A DNA stretch of 64,000 nucleotides from Pseudomonas inefficax. Its GTDB lineage: Bacteria > Pseudomonadota > Gammaproteobacteria > Pseudomonadales > Pseudomonadaceae. The DNA lies in contig NZ_OPYN01000224.1 of assembly GCF_900277125.1 (NCBI RefSeq), positions 62,001 through 126,000 on the forward strand, given 5' to 3'. This document shows positions 46,992 to 56,593 of this stretch, piece by piece. The notes beneath the pieces were generated by a model, which saw nothing but the letters and a program-made list of their open reading frames with translations, did no database searches and had not been told where the DNA came from. Made by a program: the position numbers and the translations under genes. The stretch's first letter is position 1. Each line of letters opens with the position of its first letter.

Positions 46992-47067
46992 GGGCAGGCA
47001 TACCCCACAAACGAAAACGCCGCAGCCCCTTTCAGGGCCACGGCGTCAGATCAGCCTGGAAGGCAGA

Positions 47068-48360
47068 TCAGGCGAACGGATGACGCAGCACGATGGTCTC
47101 GTTGCGGTCCGGGCCGGTGGAGATGATGTCGATCGGCGCGCCGATCAGCTCTTCGATGCGCTTGATATAGGCGCGAGCGTTGGCTGGCAGTTCTTCCAGG
47201 GTTTTCACGCCCAGGGTCGATTCGCTCCAGCCTGGCATCTCTTCGTACACCGGCTCCAGGCCGATGTAGCTGTCGGCATCGGAAGGCGCGTCGATGACGG
47301 CACCGTTCTCGTTCTTGTAGCCAACGCAGATGTTGATGGTTTCCAGGCCATCCAGTACGTCCAGCTTGGTCAGGCAGATGCCCGAGATGCTGTTGACGTC
47401 GATGGCGCGACGCAGGATGACGGCATCGAACCAGCCACAACGGCGTGCACGGCCGGTGGTGGAGCCGAACTCATGGCCACGCTTGGCCAGGGTAGCGCCA
47501 GTTTCGTCGAACAGTTCGGTCGGGAACGGACCGGAACCTACGCGAGTGGTGTAGGCCTTGGTGATACCCAGGATGTAGTCCAGGTACATCGGGCCAACGC
47601 CGGAGCCGGTGGAGATACCGCCAGCGGTGGTGTTGGAGCTGGTGACGTACGGGTAGGTACCGTGGTCGATGTCCAGCAGCGAGCCCTGGGCGCCTTCGAA
47701 CATGATGTCCTTGCCGGCGCGACGCAGGTTGTGCAGCTCGGCGGTGACGTCGAGCATCATCGGCTTGAGCTGTTCGGCATAGGCCATGCACTCGTCCAGA
47801 GTCTGCTGGAAGTCGATGGCCGGCTCTTTGTAGTAGTTCACCAGCTGGAAGTTGTGGTAATCCAGCAGCTCACCCAGCTTGGCGGCAAAACGCTCGCGGT
47901 GGAACAGGTCGCCCACGCGCAGGCCGCGGCGTGCGACCTTGTCTTCGTAGGCCGGGCCGATACCACGGCCGGTGGTGCCAATCTTGGCTTCGCCACGGGC
48001 TTTTTCGCGGGCCTGGTCCAGGGCAACGTGGTACGACAGGATCAGCGGCGCAGCCGGGCTGATGCGCAGGCGCTCGCGCACCGGTACGCCCTTCTCTTCC
48101 AGCTTGGTGATTTCACGCATCAGGGCATCCGGGGCAACGACCACGCCGTTGCCGATCAGGCACTGTACGCCTTCACGCAGGATACCGGACGGAATCAGGT
48201 GCAGAACGGTCTTTTCACCGTTGATCACCAGGGTGTGACCCGCGTTGTGGCCACCCTGGTAGCGCACTACGGCGGCAGCATGTTCGGTCAGCAGATCGAC
48301 GATCTTGCCTTTGCCCTCATCACCCCACTGGGTGCCCAGGACGACGACATTCTTACCCAT
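47068..48360 (-). CDS. purA: Adenylosuccinate synthetase
   Basis: Joins IMP and aspartate using GTP to form adenylosuccinate, the first committed AMP step. The 430 residues are the standard length. GTQWGDEGKGK at residues 9-19 with catalytic Asp14, GGHNAGHT, GIGPAYEDKVARRG and the GTP-binding TTGRARRCGWFD are present. It sits 56 bases after hisZ and is probably in the same transcript. Confidence 0.97.
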   Translation of the reverse strand: MGKNVVVLGTQWGDEGKGKIVDLLTEHAAAVVRYQGGHNAGHTLVINGEKTVLHLIPSGILREGVQCLIGNGVVVAPDALMREITKLEEKGVPVRERLRISPAAPLILSYHVALDQAREKARGEAKIGTTGRGIGPAYEDKVARRGLRVGDLFHRERFAAKLGELLDYHNFQLVNYYKEPAIDFQQTLDECMAYAEQLKPMMLDVTAELHNLRRAGKDIMFEGAQGSLLDIDHGTYPYVTSSNTTAGGISTGSGVGPMYLDYILGITKAYTTRVGSGPFPTELFDETGATLAKRGHEFGSTTGRARRCGWFDAVILRRAIDVNSISGICLTKLDVLDGLETINICVGYKNENGAVIDAPSDADSYIGLEPVYEEMPGWSESTLGVKTLEELPANARAYIKRIEELIGAPIDIISTGPDRNETIVLRHPFA

Positions 48361-48416
48361 TACATTGGTCCTCATTCACGCAAACTTGGTTGCCGGCCTG
48401 TTGCCGACGCAGAAAC

Positions 48417-49604
48417 TCACTGGGCCAGCGGCAGAACCTGCCAGCGCCCGTCTTGCTGAATCAATTGCCGATCACAATCCGCCTCGAGAGCAGCACTCAA
48501 CGGCTGGCCAGGCAGGGCCTGGACCACACGCTGGCCCTCGTTGCGCAACTGGCAGACTTGCTGCCAGAGGGCCGCGTCGCCACTGTCCGGCATCCAGATG
48601 CCGCCAGCTGGCAATACGACCTCCGCTCGCCCCAGTGTGACCAGGGTCTTCAAATCCGTGGAGAAACCGGTGGCCGGGCGTGCCCGGCCAAAGTCGGCGC
48701 CGATGTCGTCATAGCGGCCGCCCTGGGCGATCGATTGACCTTCGCCCGGGACGAACACGGCGAACACCACGCCGGTGTGGTAGTTGTAACCGCGCAGCTC
48801 GCCGAGGTCGAAGTACAGCGGCAGGTCCGGGAAGCGCGACGCCAGGCGATCGGCGATCGCCAGCAGGTCGTCCAGCGCCGCCAGCACACTGGCCGGGGCA
48901 CGGCCCAGGCGCACGCGGGCTTCGGCCAGCACTTCGCGCCCACCACACAGTTCGACCAGGGCGCGCAGCATATTGCCCAGGTCCTTCGGCAGGTCGGCGG
49001 TCAGCACCTGCACTTCATCAACGGCCTTGCGCTGCAGGGCATCGAACAGCTGCTGCTCGACCGCGCCGGACAGGCCGGCAGCACGGGCCAGGCCGCGGTA
49101 GATACCGACATGGCCCAGGTCCATGTGCACATCCGGCACATCGGTCAGTTGCAGCGTGGCGAGCATCAGGCTGATGACTTCGACATCGCTGGTGGGGCTG
49201 GCGTCGCCGTACAGCTCGGCACCCAGCTGGATCGGGCTGCGCGAGGTGGACAGGGCGCGCGGCTGGGCATGCAGCACGCTGCCGGCATAGCACAGGCGGC
49301 TCGGGCCTTCACGGCGCAGGGTGTGGGCGTCGATGCGCGCCACCTGCGGGGTGAAGTCGGCGCGGAAGCCCATCAGGCGGCCGGACTGCGGGTCCACCAC
49401 CTTGAAGGTGCGCTGATCCAGGTCCTGGCCGGCGCCGGTGAGCAGCGACTCCAGGTACTCGATATGCGGGGTGACGACCAGTTCGTAGCCCCAACTCTGG
49501 AACAGGTCCAACACCTGGCGGCGCGCGATCTCGATGCGCGCGGCCTCAGGTGGCAGTACTTCCTCGATGCCATCTGGCAGCAGCCAGCGGTCTACCGTTG
49601 CCAT
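48417..49604 (-). CDS. hisZ: ATP phosphoribosyltransferase regulatory subunit HisZ
   Basis: A 395-residue paralogue of histidyl-tRNA synthetase without aminoacylation. It partners the short-form HisG to make active ATP phosphoribosyltransferase, the first enzyme of histidine synthesis. It has the catalytic-core-like part with LPPEAARIEIARRQVLDLFQ at the N-terminus and GFRADFTPQVARIDAH, but no C-terminal anticodon-binding domain, hence the shorter length than HisS. hisG itself is not in this window. Confidence 0.94.
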   Translation of the reverse strand: MATVDRWLLPDGIEEVLPPEAARIEIARRQVLDLFQSWGYELVVTPHIEYLESLLTGAGQDLDQRTFKVVDPQSGRLMGFRADFTPQVARIDAHTLRREGPSRLCYAGSVLHAQPRALSTSRSPIQLGAELYGDASPTSDVEVISLMLATLQLTDVPDVHMDLGHVGIYRGLARAAGLSGAVEQQLFDALQRKAVDEVQVLTADLPKDLGNMLRALVELCGGREVLAEARVRLGRAPASVLAALDDLLAIADRLASRFPDLPLYFDLGELRGYNYHTGVVFAVFVPGEGQSIAQGGRYDDIGADFGRARPATGFSTDLKTLVTLGRAEVVLPAGGIWMPDSGDAALWQQVCQLRNEGQRVVQALPGQPLSAALEADCDRQLIQQDGRWQVLPLAQ

Positions 49605-49785
49605 TACGCCATTTCCCCTCTGGTCCGGGCGGCTTGCCAGCAGGCGAGCCGTCAGTAAAGCCGGTATCGCGCACAGCAGCGGGCAGCACTGATCCCAGCG
49701 CAGCCACCGTACCCGATACCCTCGAATTGCCTTGCGACCTGACCAAACCGTCAACTGGCGGTTTGCCAATCAACCTTGCAGACGC

Positions 49786-49810
49786 AAAAAAGCCGGGAAA
49801 TTTCCCGGCT
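49786..49810 (-). terminator. Rho-independent terminator after hflC
   Basis: Minus strand AGCCGGGAAATTTCCCGGCT then TTTTTT. Separates the hfq-hflXKC transcript from hisZ-purA. Confidence 0.92.
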
Positions 49811-49905
49811 GCCTCATCATACACCCCTTTTCATTCAGGATGCACCCCGCCTGGTGTTTTAGCTGCCAGGCGGGGCGCCGCTGCATGAAAATCAGGGCCT
49901 GAGCA

Positions 49906-50775
49906 TCACGGCTTGCTCTTGTCCAGGAAGCGGAAGAACTCGTTCTTCGGGTCCAGGACCAGCACGTCGCTCTTGCTCGAGAAGCTCTCGCGGTACGCCT
50001 GCAGGCTACGATGGAACGCATAGAAATCAGCGTCCTGGCTGTAGGCCTTGGCGTAGATGGCGGCCGCCTGGGCGTCGCCGTCACCGCGGGTTTCCTCTGC
50101 TTCGCGATAGGCCTCAGCCAGCAATACGCGCCGCTGACGGTCGGCATCGGCACGGATACCTTCAGCCAGCTCGTTACCCTTGGCGCGATGCTCGCGGGCT
50201 TCACGCTCACGCTCGGTGCTCATGCGGTCGAACACGCTGCGGTTGACTTCCTTCGGCAGGTCGATGGCCTTGACGCGCACGTCGACCACCTCGATGCCCA
50301 GCTCCTTGGAGGCCATGCGGTTCAGCGAAGCAGTGATGTCAGCCATCAGCGCGTCACGTTCACCGGAAACCACTTCGTGCAGGGTACGTTTACCGAACTG
50401 GTCGCGCAGGCCGCTTTCCAGACGACGCGACAGACGCTCGTCGGCGATCTGCTTCATGCCGGATGTGGCGGTGTAGAAGCGTTCGGCGTCCTTGACGCGC
50501 CACTTGGCGTAGGCGTCGACCATCACCGCTTTCTTCTCCAGGGTCAGGAACCGCTGGGTCGGGGCGTCGAGAGTCATCAGGCGGGCGTCGAACTTGCGCA
50601 CCTGGTTCACGTACGGAATCTTCACATGCATGCCCGGCTGGACATCCGCCTGGACCACCTTACCGAAGCGCAGCAGTACCGCACGCTCGGTCTGGGACAC
50701 GATGTAGAAGCTGTTCCAGGCCACGATGGCCAGGACCACGGCGGCGATCAGGGCGATCAGCGATCTGTTGCTCAT
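49906..50775 (-). CDS. hflC: Protease modulator HflC
   Basis: A 289-residue SPFH/prohibitin-family protein with an N-terminal membrane anchor (residues 5-22). With HflK it forms a large periplasmic cage around FtsH and restrains degradation of membrane proteins. Conserved VIDVRVKAIDLPKEV and a coiled-coil C-terminal half are visible. Start overlaps the hflK stop. Confidence 0.95.
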   Translation of the reverse strand: MSNRSLIALIAAVVLAIVAWNSFYIVSQTERAVLLRFGKVVQADVQPGMHVKIPYVNQVRKFDARLMTLDAPTQRFLTLEKKAVMVDAYAKWRVKDAERFYTATSGMKQIADERLSRRLESGLRDQFGKRTLHEVVSGERDALMADITASLNRMASKELGIEVVDVRVKAIDLPKEVNRSVFDRMSTEREREAREHRAKGNELAEGIRADADRQRRVLLAEAYREAEETRGDGDAQAAAIYAKAYSQDADFYAFHRSLQAYRESFSSKSDVLVLDPKNEFFRFLDKSKP

Positions 50776-51956
50776 CAGCGGCTCTCCCTAGTACGCAGCG
50801 GCTGCTGTTGCTGTTGCAGGTCCTGCGCCGCACGGGCGGCCGCATCGTTGACCGATGGCGACACGCTGGTCGTCGGCGCGGACGGGTTGCGGCTGCCTTC
50901 GACCATCTTGTCCAGCGGCAGGTAGAGCAGGTTGTTCTGCCCGTCCTTGGTCGCCACCATGACCTTGCTCGAATTGCTGTAGACCTCTTGCATGGTCTCC
51001 AGGTACAGGCGCTGACGGGTCACGTCAGGTGCCTTGCGGTACTCGGCAACCAGCTTGGTGAAGCGGTCGGCCTCACCCTTGGCGCGGGCGATGACTTCGT
51101 CGCGGTAACCGTTGGCGTCCTCGATGATGCGCTGGGCCTGACCACGGGCTTCGGGCACCACGCCATTGGCGTAGGACTCGGCCTGGTTGCGGGCACGCTG
51201 CTCGTCTTCGCGGGCGCGGATCACGTCGTCGAAGGCTTCCTGCACTTCACGCGGGGCTGCCGCGCTCTGTACGTTGACCTGGGTAACGGTGATACCGGTA
51301 CGGTAGGTGTCGAGGAAGCGCTGCAGGCGTTCGCGGATATCCACGGCCATCTGCTCACGGCCTTCGGTCAGCACCTGGTCCATCGAAGTGGAACCCACCA
51401 CGTGGCGCAGGGCACTGTCGGTCGCGTGCTGCAGGCTGACCTCAGGCTGGTCGACGTTGAGCACGAAGTCCTGCAGGTTGCTGATCTTGTACTGGACGGT
51501 CAGCGGTACCTCGACGATGTTCTCGTCTTCGGTCAGCATCTGGCCCTGTTTGGTATAGGCACGCTCGCGCGTGACGTTCTCCATGTACTTGCGATCGATC
51601 GGCGGGAAGTAGATGTTCAGGCCGGGACCGACCGTCTCGTAGTACTTGCCGAAGCGCAGCACCACGGCCTGCTCCTGCTCGTCGACCACGTACACGGCGC
51701 TGTACAGCCAGATTGCAGCCAGCACCGCCAGGCCGATGCCCAGCAGGCCCAGGCCACCGCCCTTGCCGACATTGCGGTCACCGCCGCCACGTTTCTTGCC
51801 ACTGCCGAACATGCCGTTCAGGCTGTCCTGCAATTTGCGGAAGGCCTCGTCCAGGTCCGGTGGACCTTTCTTGTCACCACCGCCGCCACCGCCATTTCGG
51901 CGACCGCCCCAGGGGTCCTGATTGTTCGAGTTGCCACCCGGCTCGTTCCAAGCCAT
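50775..51956 (-). CDS. hflK: Protease modulator HflK
   Basis: A 393-residue SPFH-family protein. N-terminal Gly/Asn-rich cytoplasmic tail (NEPGGNSNNQDPWG), one membrane helix at about residues 60-85, then the SPFH domain, with a long coiled coil. Pairs with HflC. The ATG at 51956 has GGAG six bases upstream. An ATG four codons earlier is possible. Confidence 0.95.
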   Translation of the reverse strand: MAWNEPGGNSNNQDPWGGRRNGGGGGGDKKGPPDLDEAFRKLQDSLNGMFGSGKKRGGGDRNVGKGGGLGLLGIGLAVLAAIWLYSAVYVVDEQEQAVVLRFGKYYETVGPGLNIYFPPIDRKYMENVTRERAYTKQGQMLTEDENIVEVPLTVQYKISNLQDFVLNVDQPEVSLQHATDSALRHVVGSTSMDQVLTEGREQMAVDIRERLQRFLDTYRTGITVTQVNVQSAAAPREVQEAFDDVIRAREDEQRARNQAESYANGVVPEARGQAQRIIEDANGYRDEVIARAKGEADRFTKLVAEYRKAPDVTRQRLYLETMQEVYSNSSKVMVATKDGQNNLLYLPLDKMVEGSRNPSAPTTSVSPSVNDAAARAAQDLQQQQQPLRTRESR

Positions 51957-52052
51957 AGCGCTCTCCATCTGATAAAGCAAAGACGCGCCCACGGCGCGCC
52001 GTCCAATGCTACAGAATGCCTGTCACTGCTGCCCGGCGACCTCGACGAGCAT

Positions 52053-53354
52053 TTATTGCAAAGTGTGTTGCTCGACAAACATTTGCGGCTCCATGCCTTC
52101 GCGGCTGACCAGGCGATTCAGTTCGACCATGGGCAGTCGCACGCTCAGCAGGCTGCGCCCTTCTTCATCATGCTCTTCACTCTGCACGGCACCCAGGGCA
52201 AAGAATTGCGCGCGCAAGCGGGCAAAACGCTGCTCCAGACACAGGGTACCGACAAACAGATCATCCCCCAGCAACTCGGCAATCGCCTGGCCGACCAGCT
52301 CCAGGCCACGCCCATCGCGTGCCGATACCCAGACCCGTTCCGGCTTGCCATCGGCATTGCGCTGGATCTGCGGCTCGACATCTTCGAGCAGGTCGAGTTT
52401 GTTATACACCTCGAGGATCGGCAACCCTTCGGCACCAATCTCGCCCAATACCGCCAGCACCTGCTCGATCTGCTCCATGCGCTCCGGCTCATGGGCGTCG
52501 ATCACATGCAGCAACAAGTCGGAATTGCTCGACTCTTCGAGCGTAGCCCGAAATGCCTCGACCAGCTTGTGCGGCAGGTGGCGAATGAAGCCCACGGTAT
52601 CGGCCAGCACGATCGGCCCCAGGTCGTTCAGCTCGAGCCGGCGCAGGGTCGGGTCAAGGGTGGCGAACAACTGGTCTGCGGCATACACCTCGGACTCTGT
52701 CAGGGCGTTGAACAGCGTGGACTTGCCGGCGTTGGTATAACCCACCAGCGACACCGACGGGATGTCCGCGCGCTTGCGCCCGCGGCGCGCCTGCTCGCGC
52801 TGGCTGCGCACCTTCTCCAGGCGTGACTTGATCTGGCGAATGCGCACCCGCAACAGGCGGCGGTCGGTTTCCAGCTGAGTTTCACCCGGGCCCCGCAGGC
52901 CGATACCACCTTTCTGTCGCTCAAGGTGGGTCCAGCCGCGCACCAGCCGCGTGCTCATGTGCTCGAGCTGGGCCAGTTCGACCTGCAGCTTGCCTTCATG
53001 GGTACGCGCCCGTTGGGCGAAGATATCGAGGATCAGCCCGGTACGATCGAGCACACGACACTCGAACACGCGTTCGAGGTTGCGCTCCTGACTGGGCGTG
53101 AGGGTGTGATTGAAAATCACCAGGTCTACCTGCTCGGCATGGACCAGGTCGTGCAACTCTTCGACCTTGCCACTGCCAATCAGGTATTTGGCGGAAGGCT
53201 GATGCCTTGACACCGTGACCAGCGAGACGATGTCGGCACCGGCCGACAATGCCAGCTCCTGAAACTCCTGCGGGTCTTCGCGCGCCTCAGGGTTCTGACC
53301 TTCCAAGTGAACGAGCAACGCCCGCTCACCACCACCGTGGCGCTCAAAGAACAA
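52053..53354 (-). CDS. hflX: Ribosome-associated GTPase HflX
   Basis: A 433-residue GTPase that splits stalled or stressed ribosomes. N-terminal glycine-rich HflX domain (about 1-180), coiled coil, then the G domain with P-loop GYTNAGKST near residue 204, DTVGFIRHLP and NKLDL. The start codon is TTG at 53354 with GGAG six bases upstream; no ATG in frame nearby fits the conserved FFERHGGGERA N-terminus. Downstream of hfq by 12 bases. Confidence 0.95.
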   Translation of the reverse strand: MFFERHGGGERALLVHLEGQNPEAREDPQEFQELALSAGADIVSLVTVSRHQPSAKYLIGSGKVEELHDLVHAEQVDLVIFNHTLTPSQERNLERVFECRVLDRTGLILDIFAQRARTHEGKLQVELAQLEHMSTRLVRGWTHLERQKGGIGLRGPGETQLETDRRLLRVRIRQIKSRLEKVRSQREQARRGRKRADIPSVSLVGYTNAGKSTLFNALTESEVYAADQLFATLDPTLRRLELNDLGPIVLADTVGFIRHLPHKLVEAFRATLEESSNSDLLLHVIDAHEPERMEQIEQVLAVLGEIGAEGLPILEVYNKLDLLEDVEPQIQRNADGKPERVWVSARDGRGLELVGQAIAELLGDDLFVGTLCLEQRFARLRAQFFALGAVQSEEHDEEGRSLLSVRLPMVELNRLVSREGMEPQMFVEQHTLQ

Positions 53355-53366
53355 TGCAGGCTCCTA

Positions 53367-53627
53367 TCAGGCGTTGCCTGGCTCGCTGTCGCCGTGCTCG
53401 GAATCGGACGGGCTTGGCAGGCGAACCGGACGGGCAGGGACCACGGTCGAGATGGCGTGCTTGTAGACCATCTGGCTGACGGTGTTCTTCAGCAGTACCA
53501 CGAACTGGTCGAAGGACTCGATCGAACCCTGCAGTTTGATGCCGTTGACCAGGTAAATGGATACCGGGACCTTTTCTTTTCTCAAGGTGTTCAAGTAAGG
53601 GTCTTGTAGCGAATGCCCTTTTGACAT
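53367..53627 (-). CDS. hfq: RNA chaperone Hfq
   Basis: An 86-residue Sm-like protein that forms a hexameric ring and pairs sRNAs with mRNAs; in Pseudomonas it also represses catabolic genes together with Crc. Sm1 (LQDPYLNTLRKEKVPVSIYL) and Sm2 (NTVSQMVYKHAISTVVP with YKHAIST) are complete, and the tail is short and acidic. ATG at 53627 has GGAG eight bases upstream. Confidence 0.98.
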   Translation of the reverse strand: MSKGHSLQDPYLNTLRKEKVPVSIYLVNGIKLQGSIESFDQFVVLLKNTVSQMVYKHAISTVVPARPVRLPSPSDSEHGDSEPGNA

Positions 53628-53721
53628 ATGCCGCACTCCTGTAAGGATAAATAATAGAAAATCAAGAAAATCGATAAATTAGGCCGCCCCTTCGCAAGAA
53701 TAGACGGCAATCAGCAGGGAC

Positions 53722-54693
53722 TCAGCTCAATATGGAGATGGCCCCAAGGTATTTCAAGGTGCGGGACAGATTGTCGCAGGCCAGGCTGTCAAGCCAGTGT
53801 ACTTCAGGCCAGCCACGCAACCAGGTGAACTGCCGCTTGGCCAGCTGCCTGGTAGCAATGATACCGCGTTCACGCATCTCATTCTCAGTCAGCTTGCCGT
53901 CCAGGTAATCCCAGACCTGCCGATACCCCACTGCCCGTATAGACGGCAGCCCGGCGTGCAAGTCACTTCTGGCTCGCAGCGATCGGACCTCGTCGACGAA
54001 GCCCTGTTCCAGCATCTGTGAAAATCGTAACGCAATTCGCTGATGCAAAATGTGACGATCTGTAGGAGCAATCGCCAAACTCGCGACAGTATAGGGCAAA
54101 TGTCCGCCAGCGCCTGCGTCTGCGCCGCGACTTTCCGCGAATTGACGCTGTCGATGTGCCGTCATGCTCTCGCCACTCACCCGGTACACCTCCAATGCCC
54201 GGATCAACCGCTGCGGGTCGTTGGGGTGGATACGCGCCGCCGACTCGGGGTCAACCTCGGCCAACTGGCGGTGCAACTCGGCCAGGCCCAGCGCTTCGGC
54301 CTGGGCTTCCAGCTCGGCACGCACTGCGGCATCGGCCGCCGGCATGTCGGCCAGGCCATCGATCAACGCTTTGTAATAGAGCATGGTGCCGCCCACCAGC
54401 AGCGGAATCTTGCCGCGTGCGGTGATCTCGGCCATGGCCTCCAGGGCATCGGCACGGAACTGCGCAGCCGAATAGCTCTCGGCCGGGTCGCGAATGTCGA
54501 TCAACCGGTGCGGGTAAGCGGCGAGGACTTCTTTCGACGGCTTGGCCGAACCGATGTCCATGCCCCGGTAGACCAGCGCCGAATCGACGCTGATCAGCTC
54601 GCACGGCAGTGCTTTGGTCAGCTCGATGGCCAGGTCGGTCTTGCCGGCCGCTGTCGGGCCCATCAGGAATATTGCAGGGGGCTTGCCGCTCAT
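53722..54693 (-). CDS. miaA: tRNA dimethylallyltransferase MiaA
   Basis: Adds a dimethylallyl group to A37 of tRNAs reading UNN codons. 323 residues; P-loop GPTAAGKT at 12-19, DSALVYRGMDIGSAKP and the tRNA-binding GLPSIRAVGYRQVWDYL. Start lies one base after the mutL stop and is the first methionine compatible with the P-loop. Precedes hfq in the usual order. Confidence 0.96.
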   Translation of the reverse strand: MSGKPPAIFLMGPTAAGKTDLAIELTKALPCELISVDSALVYRGMDIGSAKPSKEVLAAYPHRLIDIRDPAESYSAAQFRADALEAMAEITARGKIPLLVGGTMLYYKALIDGLADMPAADAAVRAELEAQAEALGLAELHRQLAEVDPESAARIHPNDPQRLIRALEVYRVSGESMTAHRQRQFAESRGADAGAGGHLPYTVASLAIAPTDRHILHQRIALRFSQMLEQGFVDEVRSLRARSDLHAGLPSIRAVGYRQVWDYLDGKLTENEMRERGIIATRQLAKRQFTWLRGWPEVHWLDSLACDNLSRTLKYLGAISILS

Positions 54694-54694
54694 T

Positions 54695-56593
54695 TCATCG
54701 ACCGCGCAGGAAGAGTTTGTCCAGGTCGTCCAGGCCCATCTGGGTCCAGGTGGGGCGACCATGGTTGCATTGGCCGCTGCGCTCGGTGTTTTCCATGTCA
54801 CGCAGCAGCGCGTTCATCTCGGGGATCGCCAGGCGCCGATTGGCGCGCACCGCGCCGTGACAAGCCATGGTACCGAGCAGCTCGTTGAGGTGCGCCTGGA
54901 TACGGTCGCTGGTGCCGTATTCCATCAGGTCGGCGAGCACATCCTGCACCAGGCGGTTGGCCTCGGCCTGCTTGAGCAAAGCCGGGATCTGACGGATGGC
55001 CAGGGTCTCGGGGCCCAGGCGCTGCAGTTCGAAGCCCAGCCGCTGGAACCACTGCGCATGCTCTTCGGCGCAGTCTGCTTCACGCTGGCTCAAGGCAAGG
55101 GTCTCGGGCACCAGCAGCGGCTGGCCGCTGAGGCCTTCGCTGGCCATGGCCACCTTCAGACGCTCGTACATGATGCGCTCGTGTGCGGCATGCATGTCTA
55201 CCAGCACCAGGCCGATGGCGTTCTCGGCCAGGATGTAGATGCCCTTGAGCTGCGCCAGCGCATAGCCCAGCGGGGGAATGTCACCCTGGCTTTCAGGCAG
55301 CGCCGTCGTCGGCGCCGCGCCTTCATCCAGCGGTTTGTAAAACTCGCGATACACTGCCTGTGCCTCGGCGGCCGGCAGCGGCTGGGAGGGGCGCGGAGTG
55401 TACTGGTACTGGTAACCCGCGCCACTGCCACCACTGGAAAACGACTGCTGCGGGGCACGTGGCTGCTCGAGCACCGGCGAGGCCAGGCGCATTTCGCCCT
55501 GTGGGCCGAACTCGCCGGCCTGCTGGCCCGTGGCGCGGACCACTTCGGGCACGGCAGCAGGCGCCGCCAACTGGTCCTCCGGGCGCACATCGGCCAGGGC
55601 GCGATGCAGGGTGCCATACAGGAAGTCGTGCACCGAGCGCCCCTCGCGGAAACGCACTTCGTGCTTGGTCGGGTGCACGTTGACGTCGACGCCGTTGGGT
55701 TCCAGCTCCAGGAACAGCACGAAAGTCGGGTGCCGACCATTGAACAGCACGTCGCGGTAGGCCTGGCGCACGGCGTGGGCGACCAGCTTGTCGCGCACCG
55801 CACGGCCGTTGACGAAGAAATACTGCAGGTCTGCCTGGCTGCGCGAGAAGGTCGGCAGGCCGACCCAGCCCCACAGACGCAGGCCGTTGCGCTCCACATC
55901 GATCGGCAGCGCCTGTTCCATGAAGCCCGGGCCGCAGATGGCGCCCACCCGCCGCGCACGGGCGGTTTCATCGTGAGCCTCATGCAGGCTGAAAATGCTC
56001 TTGCCGTTGTGCCGCAGGTGGAAGCCGACATCGAAGCGCGCCAGCGCCAGGCGCCGTATCACTTCCTGCAGGTGATCGAATTCGGTTTTCTCGGCCTTGA
56101 GGAACTTGCGCCGGGCCGGGGTGTTGAAGAACAGGTCGCGCACTTCCACCGAAGTACCCACCGGGTGCGCCGCCGGCTGCACCCGCGGGGTCATGTCGCG
56201 GCCCTCGGTTTCCACCTGCCAGGCCTCGGTAGCGCTGGCGGTGCGCGAGGTCAGGGTCAGGCGCGCCACCGAACTGATCGAGGCCAGGGCCTCACCACGG
56301 AAGCCCAGGCTCAATACCCCTTCGAGGTCTTCCAGCTCGCGGATCTTGCTGGTGGCATGACGGGCCAGGGCCAGCGGCAGGTCGTCGGCGGAGATGCCGC
56401 TGCCATCGTCACGCACCCGCAGCAGCTTGACGCCGCCCTGCTCCACTTCCACGTCGATACGCCGGGCGCCGGAGTCCAGGCTGTTCTCCAGCAGTTCCTT
56501 GGCGACAGAAGCTGGCCGCTCGACAACCTCGCCGGCGGCAATCTGGTTGGCCAGCCGCGGGCTGAGCAGCTGGATGCGCGAACCGCCACTCAT
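54695..56593 (-). CDS. mutL: DNA mismatch repair protein MutL
   Basis: A 632-residue MutL. The N-terminal GHKL ATPase has ELLENSLDSGARRIDVE, DDGSGIS and GFRGEALASI. In the C-terminal domain the metal-dependent endonuclease motif DxHAxxExxxxE is present as DMHAAHERIMYE at residues 466-477, together with ACHGAVRA and a GQCNHGRPT zinc-type element. So this MutL should nick DNA itself, as in bacteria that lack MutH. Overlaps amiB start by four bases. Confidence 0.96.
   Translation of the reverse strand: MSGGSRIQLLSPRLANQIAAGEVVERPASVAKELLENSLDSGARRIDVEVEQGGVKLLRVRDDGSGISADDLPLALARHATSKIRELEDLEGVLSLGFRGEALASISSVARLTLTSRTASATEAWQVETEGRDMTPRVQPAAHPVGTSVEVRDLFFNTPARRKFLKAEKTEFDHLQEVIRRLALARFDVGFHLRHNGKSIFSLHEAHDETARARRVGAICGPGFMEQALPIDVERNGLRLWGWVGLPTFSRSQADLQYFFVNGRAVRDKLVAHAVRQAYRDVLFNGRHPTFVLFLELEPNGVDVNVHPTKHEVRFREGRSVHDFLYGTLHRALADVRPEDQLAAPAAVPEVVRATGQQAGEFGPQGEMRLASPVLEQPRAPQQSFSSGGSGAGYQYQYTPRPSQPLPAAEAQAVYREFYKPLDEGAAPTTALPESQGDIPPLGYALAQLKGIYILAENAIGLVLVDMHAAHERIMYERLKVAMASEGLSGQPLLVPETLALSQREADCAEEHAQWFQRLGFELQRLGPETLAIRQIPALLKQAEANRLVQDVLADLMEYGTSDRIQAHLNELLGTMACHGAVRANRRLAIPEMNALLRDMENTERSGQCNHGRPTWTQMGLDDLDKLFLRGR

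Noticed and set aside
44870..48459. Plus-strand frames over the chemoreceptor and purA
   Set aside because: Antisense to well-supported genes; composition typical of reverse-strand shadows.
50808..52826. 672-codon plus-strand frame opposite hflK and hflX
   Set aside because: It spans two conserved genes and their junction, which a real gene would not be expected to do.
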